Of a stretch of 7,641 bases of DNA, positions 5,826-7,641 are shown piece after piece. The first letter of the stretch is position 1, and the number at the start of each line of letters is the position of its first letter. A program made the translations under genes and the position numbers. Under the pieces are notes generated by a model. It did not search any database. It saw only the letters and a program-made list of their open reading frames with translations, and had not been told where the DNA came from. The DNA comes from an uncultured Kineosporia sp. (GTDB taxonomy: Bacteria > Actinomycetota > Actinomycetes > Actinomycetales > Kineosporiaceae), in NCBI GenBank assembly GCA_937859855.1, contig CALMAR010000006.1, forward strand, positions 1 through 7,641, read 5' to 3'.

Positions 5826-6115
5826 GTCGCGCTCCTGTCTGGGGCCGGGACGGGCCATCGTCGATGGATCTCTTGCAGGGGGGCCGTATCCAGGTGGTGA
5901 TGCTTGTGGCGACCTCGTCGCTCGGTAGTGATGAGTCCGGCCGCTTCGAGGACGAACAGGTGCTGGGAGACGGCTTGGCGGGTGGAGCCGAGTCCGTGCT
6001 TCATGGCCAGTCGGGAGCAGATCTCGAACAGCGTCTGGTCGTCCCGCTCCAGGAGTTCGTCGAGGATGGCTCGACGTGTCGCGTCGTCTAGTGCCTTGTA
6101 TAGCTCAGCACCCAC
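5822..6115 (-). CDS. ArsR-family winged-helix transcriptional regulator
   Basis: Taking the GTG at 6115 as start gives 97 residues, normal for the family. The fold is helix MGAELYKALDDATRRAILDELLER, helix TLFEICSRLA, recognition helix STRQAVSQHLFVLEAAGLI (44-62) and wing TTERRGRHKHHHLD (63-76). No ELCVCDL-type metal site is present; H-rich KHHHLD is in the wing and probably structural. A TATGGT box six bases before this GTG, with TTGACA 18 bases further up, supports a leaderless GTG start over the upstream in-frame ATG (6136) or TTG (6151), which overlap the promoter. It overlaps the VOC gene by 4 bp. It is expected to repress its own operon through the inverted repeat between the two promoter boxes. 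Confidence 0.9.
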   Translation of the reverse strand: MGAELYKALDDATRRAILDELLERDDQTLFEICSRLAMKHGLGSTRQAVSQHLFVLEAAGLITTERRGRHKHHHLDTAPLQEIHRRWPVPAPDRSAT

Positions 6116-6121
6116 CCCCCG

Positions 6122-6151
6122 ACCATAGGCAAGCATGAACTTGCATGTCAA
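6122..6151 (-). promoter_or_regulatory. ArsR/VOC operon promoter
   Basis: TTGACA (6151-6146) and TATGGT (6127-6122) are separated by 18 bases, a near-consensus housekeeping promoter. Six bases after the -10 box comes the GTG of the ArsR gene, so the message is probably leaderless. The first base of the -35 box is also the first base of the ATG that opens the integrase remnant on the other strand, so this promoter sits exactly at the junction of the remnant. Confidence 0.75.
6129..6144 (-). promoter_or_regulatory. Likely ArsR operator in the promoter spacer
   Basis: GCAAG-TTCATG-CTTGC is a perfect inverted repeat with 5-bp arms lying wholly between the -35 and -10 boxes. A dimer bound here would block RNA polymerase, the usual ArsR mode. 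The identity of the binding protein is inferred from its position beside the ArsR gene. Confidence 0.65.
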
Positions 6152-6309
6152 TGCTGGGGCACGACCACTTCTGCGGGCACGGATCGCTCAGCACGACGCA
6201 GCGCTACCTGCACCCGAACATGCAGTCGATCGCGGACGCGGGAGAGGCGCTGAGCGCCCACTTGACCGCCCGCCGGTCCCAAAGTGGTCCCGAACTGCAC
6301 GCGGTCTGA
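6151..6309 (+). pseudogene. Tyrosine integrase, C-terminal remnant (52 codons)
   Basis: The frame reads GHGSLSTTQRYLHPNMQSIADAGEALSAHL, the C-terminal block of tyrosine recombinases: the conserved H is at remnant residue 10 and the catalytic tyrosine is Y19 (codon 6205-6207) with the usual nine-residue gap and the RYLHP context. The rest of the protein, including both catalytic arginines, is absent; upstream in the same frame a stop occurs at 6136-6138 and the sequence becomes the ArsR promoter. A six-residue duplication-like insert (LGHDHFC before GHGS) matches an 18-base spaced repeat of GGGCACG (6157 and 6175). The stop lies 79 bases before the right att repeat, the normal place for an integrase gene. 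It cannot be active alone. Confidence 0.85.
6274..6292 (+). other. Candidate integrase arm-type site pair, right end
   Basis: CGGTCCCA-AAG-TGGTCCCG repeats the left-end box TGGTCCCA with one change in each unit and the same 11-bp period. It ends 96 bp before the right att repeat and lies inside the last codons of the integrase remnant (residues 42-48). Keeping this pair may be why this end of the gene survived. Confidence 0.55.
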
Positions 6310-6388
6310 TCAACGATTGATGATGTTATTAGGCTCGAAGACGGCCTCTGACCTGGGCCGGAAGCCGACTGAGCGGCTGGATTTCGTG
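6310..6388. other. Right inner arm of the element, non-coding
   Basis: This short stretch lies between the integrase stop and the right att repeat. It includes an inverted repeat AGCCG-N6-CGGCT (about 6363-6378) close to the core. No gene is seen. Confidence 0.45.
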
Positions 6389-6464
<76 letters not shown>

Positions 6465-6506
6465 GTCGCGATCCGCGGCCGGCGAAACCGCCCGCGGAAC
6501 GGCGTC

Positions 6507-6512
6507 ACTGTA
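6507..6512 (-). promoter_or_regulatory. Weak candidate -10 box for the tRNA-Pro gene
   Basis: TACAGT on the minus strand lies about 43 bases before the first tRNA base. No clear -35 box is found at 16-19 bases from it, so the call rests on the hexamer and its position only. Confidence 0.25.
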
Positions 6513-6549
6513 GCGCACGGCGAACGCCGCCCGGCTAACCGCGGCGGCC

Positions 6550-6584
6550 CGCGGTCCTGGTCCTGGCCGGATCCGGGACCCGCG
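6550..6584 (-). terminator. Candidate terminator downstream of the aldo/keto reductase gene
   Basis: CGCGGTCCTGG (6550-6560) pairs with CCGGGACCCGCG (6573-6584) over 11 pairs, with one bulged base and one wobble, around a 12-base loop. It begins 43 bases after the stop of the reductase gene on the minus strand and lies before the tRNA gene. A second weaker option is GAGGCG/CGCCTC between the stop and this hairpin. Confidence 0.5.
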
Positions 6585-6627
6585 TGCCGCCGAGGCGCTC
6601 TGCCTCCTGGAGTGCCGCCTCAGGCGA

Positions 6628-7461
6628 TCAGGACGGCACGTAGTCGAAGACGTCGGGATCGGGGCCGGTCCGCTCGTCCTTGTTCAGCCCGCTGATCGAG
6701 GCCATGTCCGACTCCGCCAGGGTGAAGTCGAAGATCCCGAAGTTCTCGGCCATCCGCTGCGGGTTGACGGACTTCGGAAAGACGATGTTGCCGAGCTGGA
6801 CGTGCCAGCGCAGCACCACCTGGGCCGGCGTCCGGTCCAGCGCGGCGGCGATGGTCGTGATGGTCGGGTCCTCCAGGACGCCCCCCTGGGCGATCGGCGA
6901 CCATGCCTCGGTGGCGATCGAGTGGTCCGCGCCGTAGGCCCGCAGCTCGGCCTGTGTCAGGTACGGGTGCAGCTCGATCTGGTTCACCACCGGGACGACG
7001 GTGCACTCGTCCCGCAGCCGGTTCAGGTGGTGCGGCTGGAAGTTCGACACCCCGATCGAGCGGGTCCGCCCGTCCGCGTAGACCTTCTCCAGCGCGCGCC
7101 AGGTCTCGGTGAAATCGCGCACGGTCGCCAGTGGCCAGTGGATCAGGAACAGGTCGATCCGCTCGGTGCCGAGCGCTGACAGGGTGCCGTCGAAGGCCCG
7201 CAGCGCGTCGTCGTAGGCGTGGAAGCCGTTGTTCAGCTTGCTGGTCACGAAGATCTCGGCCGGGTCGATGCCGGATTTGGCGATCGCCTCGCCGACCTCG
7301 CGTTCGTTGCCGTACATCTCGGCCGTGTCGATGTGCCGGTACCCGACGTCGAGCGCCCGCGTGACCGCCTCGACCGTGTCGGCCGGCTCGATCTGGAAGA
7401 CGCCGAACCCCAGCTGGGGAATCTCGACGCCGTTGTTCAGGGTGATGTTCGGAACGGTCAT
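6628..7461 (-). CDS. Aldo/keto reductase (AKR5-like, diketogluconate reductase type)
   Basis: This 277-residue soluble NADPH-dependent oxidoreductase reduces aldehydes or ketones to alcohols. The (beta/alpha)8 barrel shows the catalytic tetrad D45, Y50, K75 and H108 in the contexts GYRHIDTAEMYGNE, VTSKLNN and LFLIHWP. It also has the family signatures GRTRSIGVSNF (131-141) and VVNQIELHPYL (158-168), and the nucleotide-binding segment FPKSVNPQRMAENFGIFDF (228-246) with K230, S231 and R236. Length is normal for the AKR3/AKR5 group. The ATG at 7461 is chosen because it aligns with the family N-terminus (TLNNGVEIPQLGFGVFQI) and has AGG-rich sequence upstream; an in-frame extension to 7626 would run through the divergent gene and its promoter. 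The physiological substrate cannot be told from sequence. It stands alone, divergent from the gene at 7571. Confidence 0.95.
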   Translation of the reverse strand: MTVPNITLNNGVEIPQLGFGVFQIEPADTVEAVTRALDVGYRHIDTAEMYGNEREVGEAIAKSGIDPAEIFVTSKLNNGFHAYDDALRAFDGTLSALGTERIDLFLIHWPLATVRDFTETWRALEKVYADGRTRSIGVSNFQPHHLNRLRDECTVVPVVNQIELHPYLTQAELRAYGADHSIATEAWSPIAQGGVLEDPTITTIAAALDRTPAQVVLRWHVQLGNIVFPKSVNPQRMAENFGIFDFTLAESDMASISGLNKDERTGPDPDVFDYVPS

Positions 7462-7557
7462 GCCACCTACCCTCTCCGAGGACGCCAGCAGCCGCACGGC
7501 GACAGGCAGTCGGCCGCAACTGCGGAACCATGCGCCTATCCGAGACGAAGCTGCGGC
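7462..7557. promoter_or_regulatory. Divergent promoter region between the reductase gene and the HTH gene
   Basis: About 100 bases separate the two divergent starts, so both promoters must lie here. On the minus strand GGAGAGGGTAGGTGGC before the reductase ATG gives a loose ribosome binding site. I cannot place a convincing -35/-10 pair for the reductase. Confidence 0.4.
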
Positions 7558-7563
7558 TATACT
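7558..7563 (+). promoter_or_regulatory. -10 box of a leaderless promoter for the HTH gene
   Basis: TATACT is a close match to the -10 consensus and is followed by seven bases and the ATG at 7571, again predicting a transcript that starts at the start codon. No Shine-Dalgarno sequence is present. Confidence 0.6.
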
Positions 7564-7570
7564 GACTGCC

Positions 7571-7641
7571 ATGCCCAGCTTTCGCGTCCGCCAGGCTGCA
7601 GAGCTGCTCGGTGTCAGCGACGACACGGTCCGGCGCTGGAT
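7571..7641 (+). CDS. HTH protein, N-terminus only; likely TOBE/molybdopterin-binding regulator family
   Basis: The first 23 codons are visible, reading MPSFRVRQAAELLGVSDDTVRRW, then the window ends. This is a MerR/excisionase-like helix-turn-helix (helix RQAAELLGV, turn, recognition helix DTVRRW). From memory, the MPSFR...AAELLGVSDDTVRRW start is typical of small actinobacterial proteins that join this HTH to a C-terminal TOBE (molybdate or molybdopterin-binding) domain, often near molybdate transport genes. That second domain is not in the window, so the full assignment is tentative; an excisionase-like or MerR protein is the alternative. The start is supported by the -10 box seven bases upstream. 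Confidence 0.75.
   Translation, partial: MPSFRVRQAAELLGVSDDTVRRW

Noticed and set aside
3967..6355. CTCTGACCTG at 3967-3976 and 6346-6355, near both att repeats
   Set aside because: The distances to the two repeats differ (19 and 43 bp), one copy is outside the element, and ten bases can recur by chance.
7462..7626. N-terminal extension of the aldo/keto reductase to 7626
   Set aside because: It would overlap the divergent HTH gene and its promoter, and residues before MTVPN do not resemble the family.

Overview
The window comes from a very G+C-rich actinobacterium. Four of the genes have a TANNNT -10 box six or seven bases before the start codon, which predicts leaderless transcripts. GTG starts and start/stop overlaps are common. 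Gene content and style fit a Micromonosporaceae- or Streptomyces-like genome, but no gene here fixes the genus.

Left part (1-3780): the tail of one NarL-type sensor kinase overlaps its response regulator by 4 bp. A second, complete NarL-type two-component system follows (kinase 902-1840, regulator 1792-2442), and then a DUF418 membrane protein (2515-3729) closed by a perfect 15-bp hairpin. The kinase/regulator operon and the DUF418 gene share an upstream element, GGTAGGCAAA(G)CACC. In both cases its CACC lies exactly 66 bases before the start codon and 53 before the -10 box. The simplest reading is that the second regulator controls its own operon and the DUF418 gene from this site.

Middle part (3986-6432): a small integrated element occupies the 3' half of a tRNA-Pro(GGG) gene. 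Its ends are a 44-bp direct repeat with one mismatch; the right copy is part of the intact tRNA and the left copy is the displaced 3' half. The repeat unit is 2,403 bp. Inside each end, 95-96 bp from the repeat, lies a pair of TGGTCCCA-like boxes with an 11-bp period, which look like integrase arm-type sites. The tyrosine integrase itself survives only as its last 52 codons, and these contain the right arm pair. Cargo is a low-G+C gene for a PD-(D/E)XK nuclease-like protein (4188-4952), a structured G+C-rich non-coding stretch (about 4975-5438), and a self-contained ArsR regulator/VOC protein operon (5439-6115). That operon's promoter carries an inverted-repeat operator and abuts the integrase remnant. 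The element looks like a decayed integrative element that can no longer move by itself but keeps its att ends.

Right part (6465-7641): an aldo/keto reductase on the minus strand, with a candidate terminator, is divergent from the first 23 codons of a small HTH protein. This second gene resembles the N-terminus of actinobacterial TOBE/molybdopterin-binding regulators.
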